Source: Melanocharis versteri
Lineage: Eukaryota; Chordata; Aves; Passeriformes; Melanocharitidae
Assembly (NCBI GenBank): GCA_013397845.1
Contig: VZTG01007782.1
Location: 1,833,467-1,897,466, forward strand
Direction of reading: 5' to 3'
Length of the DNA stretch: 64,000 bases
The notes below the pieces were generated by a model that ran no database searches, was not told the origin of the DNA, and saw only the letters and a program-made list of their open reading frames with translations. Each line of letters begins with the position of its first letter. Within the stretch, counting starts at the first letter, position 1. Shown here piece by piece: positions 24,226-37,300 of the stretch. The translations under genes were made by a program, and so were the position numbers.

Positions 24226-27200
24226 AGATAAACATTTTCCAAGTGTCTCACCTGAATGAGATTCCTGACAGTGGGATGGTCGGGCAATGTAAGGCACTGA
24301 GCGGTTTGTTTCAGCAGCATCAGAAAGTGATTCTGTGAGAAGGACGTTTTTTTTTTTACTTTGTTCCCATAAGTTTAAGACATACATGCAGACTAGAGTT
24401 GACAATGTGCATGGAACACTTTTTCCTGACATGTTTTCTTTTTTTTGTTGTCACCTATCAGTATACTCAGAACTATTTGCATTTTGGAGATATATACTGT
24501 ATATATGTTTACATCTGACATATAAATATATATATGGCATCATTTTTGGATTTGCCAGAACAGCGTAATTTTAAAACAGAGCACACTGGCACTGTTTCTC
24601 CTAAGGAATCCTTAAGTCCATCAGGGTCCTCTAAAGCAGCTATAGGATGAGTATAAAGAACTGCATTTTATTAAAAACCAAAAATTTGAAAACAGTAGTA
24701 GAAGGGCAGTCATTCTTTAATGCAGACTGCAAGTTCTTACCATTGTATTTGCTTTCTTTAAGAACTGCTTGATCCTGAATATGGATTTCTTCGTATTCAT
24801 TTTGAGGTGGTTCTTCAATATTTTCTTGAGTTTCCACCATTTGGCTTGATTTGCAATGCTTGAGTTTAGCAGGGAGTACTGACCAGCTTCTGTGAGTCAC
24901 CTCAATTATCCTTTCACACAAAAAAGGAAGCTTGCAGCTCCGTATTCTGTCTAAAAGGTCAATAACCTGTGTGATACTTTAGAAGAAATGCAAAGGATAA
25001 AATAGTATTTTGAAAACTCAAATCCACACAATCTCAGTTCTACTGACTTTGGCACATTCTTTACCTTTGAGGTTACACGAGTGCTTCAATTTTAGGGTAA
25101 AGGAGCAACCTGACCATTGCATTGGAGAACAGTACAGTTACTCGAGGATGCCATAAAGCGCAAACTTCCCTGACCAGAATGAGAACATTCTCAAAAGGAG
25201 ACGCCAAAGGATTTGGCCAAGTGTAATTTATACTGGGTGCAGCTCCCAAAGAAAGTTACATGGGGAAAAAACCCAACTTTGTTAACCATTTCATTAATGC
25301 TGGATGTGTATTTCCAAAGATGCTTGGTTTTGTACCAAGGCCAGGTAATGCCTGAATAAAGGTGCCAGAAGTAAATACTTACTTTGCTAAGTACACAGCA
25401 CACACCCCACCTTGTTTCAGGCTTGTGTGTACAACGGGCAGAGCACACTGAGGGTTCAGCATATCCAGAACTACCTGCAAGAGAAAGACGTATCGATGTT
25501 TACTGGGAAAACATATGTACATCTATCAACGTAGCAGACAACAATGCTTGGGGGGAAAAAAGGGTTACGGAAAAGAGATGCATGCAACAGCAGAATGTAA
25601 TGATCAGGCAGTTTTATTACTGCCTCTTAAAACCTGAGGTGCACACTTACACAAAATGAAGTCCTCTCGACTTCCAAATGCATTTCTATTAAAACAGCAA
25701 GTAGCGTTTGACCAAGTAGGTCTGTAGGAAGTTAAACCTCCTAGTAATTAAATCCCATAATCCTGACAGTAATAAAAACTTTTAGAAGACTACACTTACT
25801 AACACATTTTAATACCTATTTCTCAAATGTGAAAAAAAAAGATTGTTCAAATGCATAAAGAGAGCACATGGTCTCAATGTCTAACTTGCTGTCTGTTTCA
25901 AGATTAAAAAAATCTTCTGTCTTTGGCAATTTATCCATCTACTGCTAGGAAGCTATTCACATTGTAAAACAATGGGATATGCAATATCTGATCCTTCCTG
26001 CAGGACTGTTACTCAGAATGTTTTTTGAAATGGTATTTTTATGCTATGTATTATATTTCTTTGCTGGCAGCATTTAAAAAATTGCTATTTGTTTAAAGCA
26101 TTTAGTAAGAAAGTAGTTGAAAGTAGTTTGTCTGCTTTACAGGGAAGAGTGATTTTCCCCAGCTGGTCTCCTTTTAGGAGATCTGGATACAAAGAAGCAG
26201 GACAGGAGAGCAAGCAATAGCATTCTTCAAATTACGGTTTGGTTACATTATGCATTCTATATAGCTGATAGGAAGCGGTCCCATAGTTACATTTTTAATA
26301 AGGGCATGTATTCTTCTGAAACTTAATGCTTGGAATATGTATCTCATAGTTATAAAAATATCAGTTTCTCAAAAATACAAGAAAGTTGGTCTTTGCTTAC
26401 AAGACAGCAGTAATGAATTGTAATATTTCTATTGTACAGCTTTATCACTCTTTCATTTGAGAACCTGTAACTGAAGCCTTGAAAATATTTGTATCTGACA
26501 AAAAAAAAAATACAACGCTTCTTTCACTGATGAGGACCTGCATTGTTATTTCTCATGTTGCACTAGATATGGGAATCTCGTTATAAGTGTGAGCACTAGA
26601 GGTTTTCATTTATGGAGAAAAGACACCTGTCAAATGGGGGAATTGTCTGGATTCACTCACTGCATCAAGTGTTACAGATTTCATATCTGCAGCAGCTGTT
26701 GAAATGTCTTTAAGAATGAACTCCACGTTATCTGGCCACTCGTCCATGTGTCCTATTGCCCATGCAGAACGCCAGTGCCTGTAATTCTTCTTAGCTAAAC
26801 TATGATGATCATCTCTGATTTCATAACTTAGAACACGTCCTTTGGGCCCAACTGAAAACAAACAAAAGACACTCCACTCACCACTTTTCACTGCTGTTAT
26901 AAAGACTTGAGAAAAACAAAATCAAAAGCAACAGCAAAAACTGTAGTCTATAACACAAGTACACCTTTCCATCTCCACTTTAGGAAATTACCACATATGA
27001 AACAATGACAACCTATGTTTTCTTTACATTTAAAACAAACATATGCAGAAAAAGTGCCATGTTAGTTCTTTCACAGACAGAAATCCATCAACACACAGAT
27101 GAAATAAAGTGTAGTTATAGTAGTACAGACTGTTCCCAAGATGCTCTCCTGAAGTCATTCCTGCAGCAAAAGACAAGATGGGCATCTGTGGCCCCTGACC

Positions 27201-30200
27201 CTTCTGCTAGAGCAACCAGAGAGAACGCTGCACCAGTGCTCACGGCTCACAGGCTAAGAAAACCCCCAGACCTGCTCACTGATCTCAGCCCCACAGACAA
27301 GTCTTCCAGTGTACTCTTTGATTTACACAGTTTGGTGTAATTTTCCTGTTACTGTCTGCAACAGTATTAAATTATTAAGTCTAAATTTACTATTCTGAAA
27401 TTTACCACCGAGTCCATCGTACAATATTTCTTGTAAGGGAAGCATTTCCAGGCTGTGCAGGCAGACAGCAGGGTGTGCACTGCTGTATTATTTTGTATTT
27501 GTATTACTCCAATTCCTCAAGCCTATCCCACCGCTCACTTCTCTCTCCTTGCTACTGTGGAATGGGTGCAGGCGGCTTTCAGGAAGCAGCAGCTCCCCGG
27601 GTCAGGTTCTGTGCCTTTCTAAGCCATTTCAGTTTGAAGTCACCAGGCTCCTTCCCTCACCTATGTGATCCCACCGCAAATCCATTCAGATAACTGAATA
27701 AAAGAAGGGATGGATTTCCCGACATTCGCTCCTTGATACAGCTCACCCTGCATCAGACAAAAGCCAGAACCAACTTGTAAGAAAGGGAAGGTTTCAGCAT
27801 GTTGCCTTTGATCACCTGAAGCAGTTACAGAGTCCAAGTGCCAACTCTTCATTACTTCAGGTGATCAGTTCAGAAACATTAGAAGAAGAAAATTCTTCAC
27901 ACTGTGGGGTCAGCCTTACCTCCACTCATTCAAAGTAATTCCTACTTTTTGAAACTGCTTTTTTTTAAAAATAAGAACAACAAGGTGAAATAGCTAGGCA
28001 AAACATCATTACTGTGAAGCTACAGTATGTCAAGTTTGCATATATCGTATTTTCCAGTTCTCAAACATCTTAAAGTCATGGCAAATTCTGGTCACTGGTG
28101 GGTATTTAATGGTGGCAAAAGCAGCCACCATTAGGCAACAGCAAATCAAATCTATTTATTTCTGTGTCAGCACCAAAGTGTGTTCAGCTGTGACTAAAAC
28201 TAGCTGTATTTGGTGCCGATTTAAATTCAATAAATATGAAAATAGCAATGCAATTTCATACCTTTTTCCCACTCCTCAAAACAGAGCTCATCTGGCACAC
28301 AACAACTGTGCTCTTCCCATGGATATGGTTAACAGCCTGGTAATGCCAATCAATGATTTTGCCGACTTGGCCTATTTACAGCTCAATTAAAGTGATTAGA
28401 AAAGAACTGTTGGAAAAGACTGAAAATTCCAGTGAGAGGAATAATCAGCAAGTTCAGGAACGCTTGTATAAAATGGCCACAGTAGATGGAATACTTAAGG
28501 CAGAAAAATCAGTTGCTGTATTTATCAAGAGCTAACTTTTGCCTTAGCCAGTAGCAAGTATTCCATCTCTTTGGGTTTTGAGTCTGCCTGTAAGGCAAGA
28601 TGGGGAAAGCTAATGACTCTTACCTTCCCTCTCTCTAAATGGAAAGAGAATTGCTGATGTTTATCTTCTGTTTTGTCAGCTTCTGGCTCCTACAGCAGCA
28701 ATGGCTGCTCTGAGGATAATCCCATGCTAGCCTCAAAATCCCAATAAAACTAAAAAACCTCAAACACTAGTTTATTTCAGAGAGATGATCAGAAGAAACC
28801 AAGGAATAGCAGTAGGAGGCTGAAAGAGGGAGAGGGAGCAGAGGTGCACCTGCTGACCTTGAAACTTGGGCCCAACATATCAAGAGCAGCTGCAGTTGAG
28901 TGATCTTGGGGCAGTGTCTAATGGCTGATCACTGACACAAGCATCTCCAACCAGATCAGGGTGCCAGGTGCGGGTTACAGCAAAATCAAGGCCTAAGAAG
29001 AACAAACAGCTCTGTTCATCTCTGAAAGAGACCCTCCAGATACCCCTTCCTGCTGCTTACATGCCCTCACCCAGTTTAAGTTCCTGATAGATCTCAGCAC
29101 TCTATCTTGTGCCATTCCTAGTTCCTCAGCAGTTGGATGTGCCATCCCAGAGCAGGGCTGGATCGACAGCTCTGGTAACATACTTGCTGAATACTGAACT
29201 TCCTCAGAAAACTCACACTTCTAAAAAGCCTTGTATTGTTACCCTGGATCACATGCCAAGGGACAGCAGGTGTCCAGCACAGTTCCTCAGGAGAGTAAGA
29301 GCTATTTCTAAGGCTATTCAGTGGTCTTGAACAAAAAGAGTAGCTTCTTTGTTGAGTTTGTCCCTCTCACATCACCTCCCACAGACACTTGGCTGGCTGT
29401 GAGAGCAGAAATGTTCTACTTTGAATTGCTGGAGGATACAGAGCAAATCCACAAAGGCAGATCAAACTGTAAACATTTTAGAGACAGCAGAGCCAACAAT
29501 GTGGCTTTAATGAACACGGGGATATAGTAAAAAAAGAAATGCTAGTTTCACAGAAGCTCAGGTACAGCTACTCTGACAGTGGGATGCCCTCAAACACTGA
29601 CTTCGAACGTGTCTTCAGGACATGCAACTTATGCTCTTCTGCTCTCTCAATCAAGGTGATCAGTGACAAAGTTCTTGTCTTTACCTTCCCAAGTCCTTTA
29701 ATACTGCAAACCATAGTGACAGTTTTGCTTCCTTTCCTTAAGGAATTTGTTCTACCTGGAGCCCATAAATCAGATTATTCTGGAGTGTGGTCCACTAACC
29801 AGATGCCTCCAGACAAGATGAGTTTTAAGGGTGGTTTCACCCTCCCTCACATGCATGATGCAGAGTCTCTTTACCTTTCAAGGCACAGAGACCTTGATCA
29901 AACCAGGCTGGCTGTAACATGATAAACAACAACGCGTATCTCATAAGCATCTTCACTGGTACCCAGCAATTGGATTGTTCACGTGGTGCATCAAGATGAG
30001 GAAAAAAAAAAACCGAGAAAAGCAAGAGATTGGAGAGAGAGCCAAGTTTGTTAAAGTGAAAGTCAACAATAATGATGGCTGAAACTCAGCTTTCTGCAGG
30101 GCCTTTGGTAACTATTTACACTATGGCCCTCTAAGCACAGTCAAAATGGTTTGCAGTCCCTGTGCTGATGTAGCTTTCCTTCAAATCAACAAACTATACG

Positions 30201-30699
30201 TGAACACGTAAACAGCAGCAAAGCTTTTATGAGCTAAATAGTAAGGACCACGAGAACCATAAATATCTGGAGAAAGAACAGCAAGTCGTGACAAGGAAAT
30301 AAATAAATTCTGAGTTTTCTAAAGCCAAGCTCTCACCTGCTCTTGACAGAAACAAGCTCATAGCACCAGACCCGCTGCCAGTTTCCAACACGGTGTCTCC
30401 CGGGTGGATATCCATCATCATTAACATAGCACTTATATCCTGCGAGCGAGAAAAACACGGCACGTTACTATCCGCGAAAAATTAAAGGCGAGATTCGGCC
30501 AGCGACCTCCCAGTCACCAGCCGGTACCTTGGGGTAGGCGATGGTGGGTCCCCGCGGCATGAGCAGCACGTACTCGTCCAGCGAGGGCCGCCTCAGCAGC
30601 AGCCGCGCCCCGCCCGACGCGCGCAGCACCTGCCCGGGCAGTTGCCCGATGATGTCGCGGTGGGGCAGGACGCCGCCGGGGCTGGTCAGCCCCGCCCAC
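24023..30699 (-). CDS. TRMT61B: TRMT61B, mitochondrial tRNA/rRNA m1A methyltransferase (5' end in gap)
   Basis: S-adenosylmethionine-dependent m1A methyltransferase of mitochondrial tRNA (position 58) and 16S mt-rRNA (family knowledge). Exons in transcript order: from the gap edge at 30699 to 30528, then 30337-30439, 26661-26851, 25383-25474, 24741-24976, 24252-24332, 24023-24066. All are GT-AG and phases close, giving 305 visible residues; human has about 477, so the N-terminus is missing. Visible parts: an OB-like substrate-recognition segment ending LDEYVLLMPRGPTIAYPK; Rossmann motif I VLETGSGSGAMSLFLS, the SAM-binding loop; YEIRDDHHSLAKKNY with the acidic SAM-ribose residue; DEWPDNVEFILKDI; and VLDMLNPQCALP, the catalytic-domain motif after strand 4. 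An acidic linker (ETQENIEEPPQNEYEEIH) precedes PYIARPSHCQ. The last exon supplies AFLTKLRKFRPLLS, matching the human C-terminus. Apparent read-through of the donor at 24251 would give a false, different C-terminus. Confidence 0.95.
26852..30336 (-). other. TRMT61B large intron, nothing recognised
   Basis: A 3.5-kb intron between the motif I exon and the next exon. I see no CR1, snoRNA motif pair or extra exon in it. Open frames of up to 127 codons (29539-29922) look like chance: they have no recognisable domain and no splice sites consistent with either gene. The shorter introns 24977-25382 and 25475-26660 are also plain. Confidence 0.5.
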
Positions 30700-31390
30700 N
30701 NNNNNNNNNNNNNNNNNNNNNNNNNNNNNNNNNNNNNNNNNNNNNNNNNNNNNNNNNNNNNNNNNNNNNNNNNNNNNNNNNNNNNNNNNNNNNNNNNNNN
30801 NNNNNNNNNNNNNNNNNNNNNNNNNNNNNNNNNNNNNNNNNNNNNNNNNNNNNNNNNNNNNNNNNNNNNNNNNNNNNNNNNNNNNNNNNNNNNNNNNNNN
30901 NNNNNNNNNNNNNNNNNNNNNNNNNNNNNNNNNNNNNNNNNNNNNNNNNNNNNNNNNNNNNNNNNNNNNNNNNNNNNNNNNNNNNNNNNNNNNNNNNNNN
31001 NNNNNNNNNNNNNNNNNNNNNNNNNNNNNNNCCCCCCAGCAAGGTGCGTGAGCGGGGGGAGCGGGGAGCCGCGGGGGCCGCGCGTGAGGGGTGGGATGGG
31101 CACGGGGATGGCGGCGACCCGAGCAGCCCTGACGCGTGGCCGCGGCCCGCTCGGCTTCACCCCGCCCTCCCGGCGCCATGTGGCCGGGCGGGCCGGGGAG
31201 CGGGGGCGCGGCGAGCGGGGTGAGGGTCCCGTGGGCTCCGCGGGGTTCGGGCACCGTCCCGTCCCGTCTCCCCGTGGCCGCGGGGTTTGGGGTATGTTCG
31301 CGTGTGTCGCGCCCCGGGATGGGGGGGCGCGGGGGGAGCCGGTCCCCTTCCCAGGGTTGCGGTGCACATGGTAAATTTCACGTGTTGGTG
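30440..31390. promoter_or_regulatory. Shared CpG island between TRMT61B and WDR43 (bidirectional promoter)
   Basis: Strongly GC/CpG-rich DNA flanks the gap on both sides. The first visible exon of TRMT61B leaves the gap leftwards on the minus strand, and the end of WDR43 exon 1 leaves it rightwards on the plus strand, so both start sites lie in the same island. An E-box CACGTG is at 31379-31384, just inside WDR43 intron 1. Shared regulation is inferred from the layout; no core promoter is readable. Confidence 0.75.
30700..31031. other. Assembly gap (332 N) hiding TRMT61B and WDR43 5' ends
   Basis: The run of N must hold the N-terminal codons of TRMT61B, nearly all of WDR43 exon 1 and both start sites. 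By comparison with the human proteins that is more sequence than 332 bases can hold, so the length is probably underestimated or the bird TRMT61B N-terminus is short. Confidence 0.9.
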
Positions 31391-34300
31391 GGGGAAGCGG
31401 CTCCGGAGGCTTTGTTCTGTGTCTTTTCGAAACAAAAATTCGGTAGAAGTACTGACTGTGTAAAACCGTTTGTCTCTCATATTATTATCTGCGTGGAAGA
31501 AGCCTTCCTTGAAGGAGCGAGGTATGTTACTTGATGGCACGTCCTGCGTTAATTGAAAAGGTGATGCTGCAGAGCAGGTCAGCTGCTATGCGCCCACTTA
31601 GTTCACTTTCTGGTAAAGGCAGTGTCTGTCCACACCTCCTTACCCTTGGAAGTACTCCCATGCAAGCTGCTGCACTGTCTGTGATTCATCTTCCTGAGTC
31701 CAGGAATCCTGCAAGGAGGTGTTCAGTACTTTTATTCACAGCAATGCATCGGGAGCGCTCAAATGTTCTCCACCTTGATCAAGTTTTAGTTAACTTCACC
31801 TCAGGTGGACACCAAACCTGAAAATATCTGGAGTATTTACTGGGGTACCTTTTTATCCTCTTTATGTTGAAGTAACGCTATTTTCTTTGCCTGGAACGTA
31901 CCATTCCCTGAGGAAGAAAGAATGCAAAACCTGGATAAAGTATGTGAAATCCACCCTGTTTATCCTAAGAAGTAAGGGGTGCTTTTTGAAGTGTGTTTCA
32001 GTATATCAGCAATTCAGTGTATTTGAAATGCTGTTAAGGCTATTTCAAAATGCTTAAAACACAGATTATCAACCCAAAGAAGGGCGATAATGTCTTGTTT
32101 TGCTCAGTTGAGCAGCTTAGTCCCTGAACTTTGAAAACTCCCGGGACATGTGAAGAATGAAGTTGAAAGAGTCAGTTTTATATGGGCCTGAACCTATTCC
32201 TTTGTCATATAACTGAAGTAAAAAGTACCCATTCATTAGTTGCAAAGCTGTATCGGTTCTTTGCTCTTAAATTCACTGAAACTGGCGTGTGAGGATGGGG
32301 TTAATATGTCCTGTGTGGAATGAAACTGAAGTTGACACGCTGCACTGCTGCGGTGCCGTAAGTCAAACACAGGAGGTTTCTGAGGGGCTTTTAAAACTTC
32401 TTTAAAAACAACCTTTTCTAGAGACACGCTCCTAAATCCCACCGGTCTCTGAATTTAACCTGGTTTAAGGTTATGTGAAAATGGACTTAACCAGACAGCA
32501 CTTAGCTACCTCTCAGTGCTTTCTAGTTATTCCAGTAGTTTGAATCCTGTCCCCTGCTTGAAAGCTGGTACATTTTAAAGTGAAGCTGGGAAACATACTG
32601 TTTCTTGGAATAATTGTGCCATAAAACCTTTATGAGTCATTGTTTTTTTCCGTACACTGAGATGTAGAACTAAAACCGTGATTGTTCTGCCGAAAACATT
32701 TTATTAAATGTGTTTTCTCTGACGTTATTTAGTCCCTTTTTTTTCTTTTTTTTTTTTGTTCCTGGAGAGTTGACATCTGTCTAGGCAGTTCTAGTATCTG
32801 ATGTTCAGGGGTAGAACACTGCCAGTAGTAGGTAGCTATAAATGGTGTTTGGCCAAATTACACTTAAACTCAGTATGTTTTGGACTGCTGCCATGTTAAT
32901 GGAGGCCATGTGTTACAGGGGAATATTAGCAATCACGTTTTGGACTGCGGGCTCTGGAATTGCTGATGCAGTGGTGGCTTTACTGGGATGCTCCCTGCCG
33001 CGTGCTTCCAATGTCAGTGCTTCCTGTGTGCCCTGTTCATCACCTCCTCCTCCATGTGGTGTCTTGGGCAAGAGTGGACCTCCAACATTCAAAACACCTT
33101 CTTCCACTTTCTCCCTAACATGCTGCAACTGCTCTGCCACCGTCAACTGCCAAGACCTCTAGATTTCTCCCCATTTCAGTGTTCTAAGTGCTTTATTTCA
33201 CATGTGAGCAGCATATTTCTGTTTAGAAAGTCTCAGTGGCTTACCTAGTCAAGGAAGAATATTATGGAAAAAATGTGTGCACAGTTCCTTTTCAAATATC
33301 TTCTTTTAACCATCTCTGCTAATTAAAACACTGTGCTTTTTCAGGCAAAGTTGAAAGATTTCTAAATAAGCTTGAGTTTCCATAAATCTGAAAAAGAAAG
33401 CAAAAGACAAAGGAAGCTGATACTTATCCTGTCCTGTCCATGACAACAGGGTGCTCTCTCCTGTTTAAAACCCTGATCCACAAGTGAATCCCACATGGAT
33501 GTTAAGTGCAGTTGTCAGTCTCGCTGTGTACTAATCTAATGTTGGGTAGGAAAGTTTGATTTTTTTTTTTTTTGAGTTCTTAGAGTGTTCTTTCTAATAA
33601 TCTCAAACAGTAACAGGTGTCTGAATTTCCCACCAGCATTTCTTCATGCAGATCTTTCTGACAAAGTGCTCCACTCACACTGCTGATAAGGGATGGTTAC
33701 TAAAGAAATGCATGTGGAAAAAAAAAACCTGGAGAAACCTTCGCTGCCCCTTGCTTTCTCTTGACCCTGGAAATAACTGTGCACTTGTGGGAATTTTGTT
33801 GTGCCTTTGAGTTGTTCCAAGGAAATTTGCCATAGCAAACTGAAATGGAGGGTGAAAAAAATTTAGTTGAAAGATTTTTGCAGGGGAAGAGAATAAAGTC
33901 TGTTATTAAGTTTGGTTTTGCTTTGCAGCGGGCGTGTGGGAAGTAATTAGTAAAACTACACGAAGAGATCGAAAAGTACCAGAAAACACATGAATTGTAC
34001 TTGATCTCCACTCTGTGTCCTTTGTCTTTGCATGTCAGACAGCAGTTTCAATTAGTTTCTCAGCATCTGTTTTTTAATATTTTATAAATACTTTTCTTTC
34101 CCAGGAAAGATAAAGCCTAAACAAATACTTGGAAAAAACCCTAATGTGATCTCTTTTCTCAAGAGTCTGCTTTTGATGTAGAAGTTACCTTTATAGCAAT
34201 TTGGTATTTCTTGGCCTGAACTAAAACACTTTTCTTTGCACAAGGTGTTAGCTCTGTTAAATACAGAAGGAACAGAAAATCCTGCTTCAAAGAACCAAAG

Positions 34301-37300
34301 TATTTATCCTTCACTATCAAACTTTTATATCTTAGTTGTAGTGAAAACTACCACATCCTGATTGTCATTATATTGGTGGACCTGAGTAGAAAATATTTGT
34401 GTTCACTGTGTCATGTCTGTTGTAAAACAGATTACCTACACCACATGGAACTTGAACAGAGCTGGTTGCTCATATTTTATCGGTCTCCTGGGGTTTTGTC
34501 AGGCTGCTTGTCAGTGCAGATAGATGTGTTGTGTAGAGGAAGCATTAGCATGTGTGTAATTTTTAAATTGGAGGGAATGCTTTGCTGTGATGTAACAAAT
34601 ATAAGGAGACTTACCAAGGTCCAATTTAAAAACTGATCAGTAGCATTAGTGATTTTTTTTCTTTTCACGTCCTTGAACAGTTTTTTATTTTCTTTTCTTA
34701 TTTGTGTGTGTGCAATTAGTGATTAACCCAGTGAGAATAAATGTAATGGCTTCTTCTGCCCTCTTTATTTTAGTTTCACATGTTTAAAAGACAGTTTTAT
34801 TCCTTCTCCCCTTCCCAGCGATCTGCATTCTCAAGTTTTTGGTTAAGGGGGATGAAGTGAAATCCCTCCTTGAAGTGGCTGATAGCACTTGAAGAGCAAG
34901 AGAGTGAATTGCCTGATCATATGAGGACCCCTGGTGCAGACAGCAGGACTTGAGCAGAGCACTTTCCTTTGAGTCCTAGTCACTTCCCCCTGTGGAATGG
35001 GGTAGCACTTTCTTTTTAAGAAGCATTATGAATGCTTTGGATTTGCAAGACTCTTTTGATTACCTTTTGAGAAAGAATAAACTGATCGTGATCAAGTGTT
35101 TCCGTTTTGTGGATGAAGTATTCTGAATGCATTAATCCTTACTTCTGCCTCTGGGACAGGAACTTTGTGGAAAACTTAAATGTGTTTTTTTCCCACCCAC
35201 ATATGGTTGGGATGGTAGCAAAATGGCCTCCACCAGGTGTTTCCAAGTGACTCAAAGCAAGTTTGTTACCTTGTACATGGAGGTACAAGATGAGTTTCTA
35301 GGATTCTGTACGCTTCACTGTTTATTTTGCGTCTTAGCAGAGTTTGTGCTGCCTATTTGGGTCTCAGACTTCTCTTAAGGTTTTTCTTCCCTCTGCTTTA
35401 ACACTGTCATTAGCCAGTCAGACTGATTTGTTTCACGGTTTCTCTCTTTTGATTTTCCAGGATGGCCCCCAGAGGAAAAAACGGAAGTCTGAAGTTGGAG
35501 AAGTGGACAAGCAGTTAGATATCCTGGCTATTGGTACAGCAGTTGGTAGCATTTTGTTGTACAGCACAGTAAAAGGAGAATTACAGAGCAAGCTAGTAAG
35601 TAATGCATTCTTCATCACATGCTACCAAACACTGACGGTTTCAGTCAGTTCAGGCTGAAAAATCTTGGTTTCTAAGTTAGTCGATATCTTAATGCTGTCC
35701 ATGGATTTGTTACTTTACATTAAAGATGTAAATGATGAGATGTAGTGATGGAACGCCTCACTGGAGAGTTAAATCCTTGGTGGGACTGTCGTACCCTCAG
35801 TTCCTGCACGGCATTGTGGGAGAGAAGGGCAGAGCTCATCAACGCTTGGGAAGGTGTCGCACTCCTGGACTCCTATGTAAATTTATCTCCCTTCTGGAAG
35901 CTTTTGAGCTCTCTCAGCACATGATCTTTTTTGAATGATACACAGTGGTTTTCATTTTGCATTTCCGACCTCCCAAGCACCTCCATTTTAGTTGTGGGTT
36001 ACATAACAAGCAAAATAAATCCATATGAATGGCTGTGCAATACTTTTGAGATACTTGGGTATACTTTTTGCTTCTAAACTTTGAGTTGTAGGTAGAGTGA
36101 TAAACATACATGAATTTACAGAAAATTATTTCTGAGAACTATGATGTGTGCAAGTGACAGTAGCTAACTAGTATCAACTTTTATATGGAAAAACTATGCT
36201 TGGAAAGTGTAGTTGTAGCTGGTTTGAAAACACTCCTTTTCCATAGAAGACAGCAGATGTTATGAGTACTTTGTTTTTTACATATAGGTTGGATTAAAAG
36301 ATTATTTCTGTTAGAGATATTACTTTTAGCTATCCTTACTGAGCAGAATATTTTTCTGCAATGTGGTTTTGTCTTGCTCAAAGCTCATTTGCAGCGATAC
36401 CTTTGGGAGTAATCTGAGCAGGTTGTTACAATCCAAATAGTGAAATAGATTCCATTAAATATTTTCATAAATAATTCAAGGCTGTATTTGGAGCTGCAGA
36501 GATTCTGGTTGTTAAGAGAAGTGATATCACTTGCAGGGTCTTCTGATCTGATGATAGTCTGCTCTTGAATGCTGATACAAAGAGACGGCTACTTACCTGG
36601 GTGCCCTTAAGGAAGCAGGCACCTGTGGCTCTTCTTTCCTTTGAGCAGATTTCGTACTGTTAGCCTTGTTTGGCTGTGTGTATAAAAATAGCAGGCAAGA
36701 CAATTAATTTTTTTAACTCTGAAGTGCTAAAAAAATAATAGAAACATAGGATGTCCTCAGTTGGAAGGGATCATCAAAGCCCAGCTCCTCTCTGGTGGCA
36801 TCCCACCCTGAAACTGAAGGGAACATGCAGATGTGTAGATGCTTGTGGTCAAAATAGAATGACGAAAGTCACAAGGTCCACAAAATCTACCAAGTTGTAT
36901 TAGTAAATTATACACTTGGCATGGAAATTGCTGTCTTCTAATATAAATGCACAGCAGTGGGTTTTGTATAAGGGGTAGAGTAAAAGAGAGAGAGAGGAAA
37001 AAAAGGAGTAAAGAAAGAAAAATCACCCGTCCTGGCTCCAGCATCAAACCAACTGATGGGCTGTCCAGTGTCCTGGGGTGTCACTCAGGCTTTATGGGGG
37101 CTCCTTTTTATAGACAAATTCTGCCCACCCTGGAGCAGAGTTTCTCACTTTCTGTGTGAATTAGTTACCATGTGCAGTTTGTTCTAGACCTTTCTGGAAA
37201 TGGGCTGGAGGGCTTTGGGGGTCTTTGGTGGTCTTGATCACCCCCCTGCTGGGGGTGTCTTCTGTCAGCAGTCCAGGCCCACTTCTTGAGTCATTCCTGC

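Noticed and set aside
30468..31374. Long open frames across the second gap (up to 299 codons)
   Set aside because: Created by the N run. Only the TRMT61B exon at 30528-30699 and the tail of WDR43 exon 1 are real coding sequence there.
35729..35830. ATGATGA at 35732 as the C box of another WDR43 intronic snoRNA
   Set aside because: No CTGA D box within about 100 bases downstream and no pairing flanks.
36549..36680. CTGATGATA plus TTTGGCTGTGTG in WDR43 intron 2 as a snoRNA paralogue
   Set aside because: The guide-like string is not followed by a D box, and the spacing of about 115 bases does not fit the other copies.
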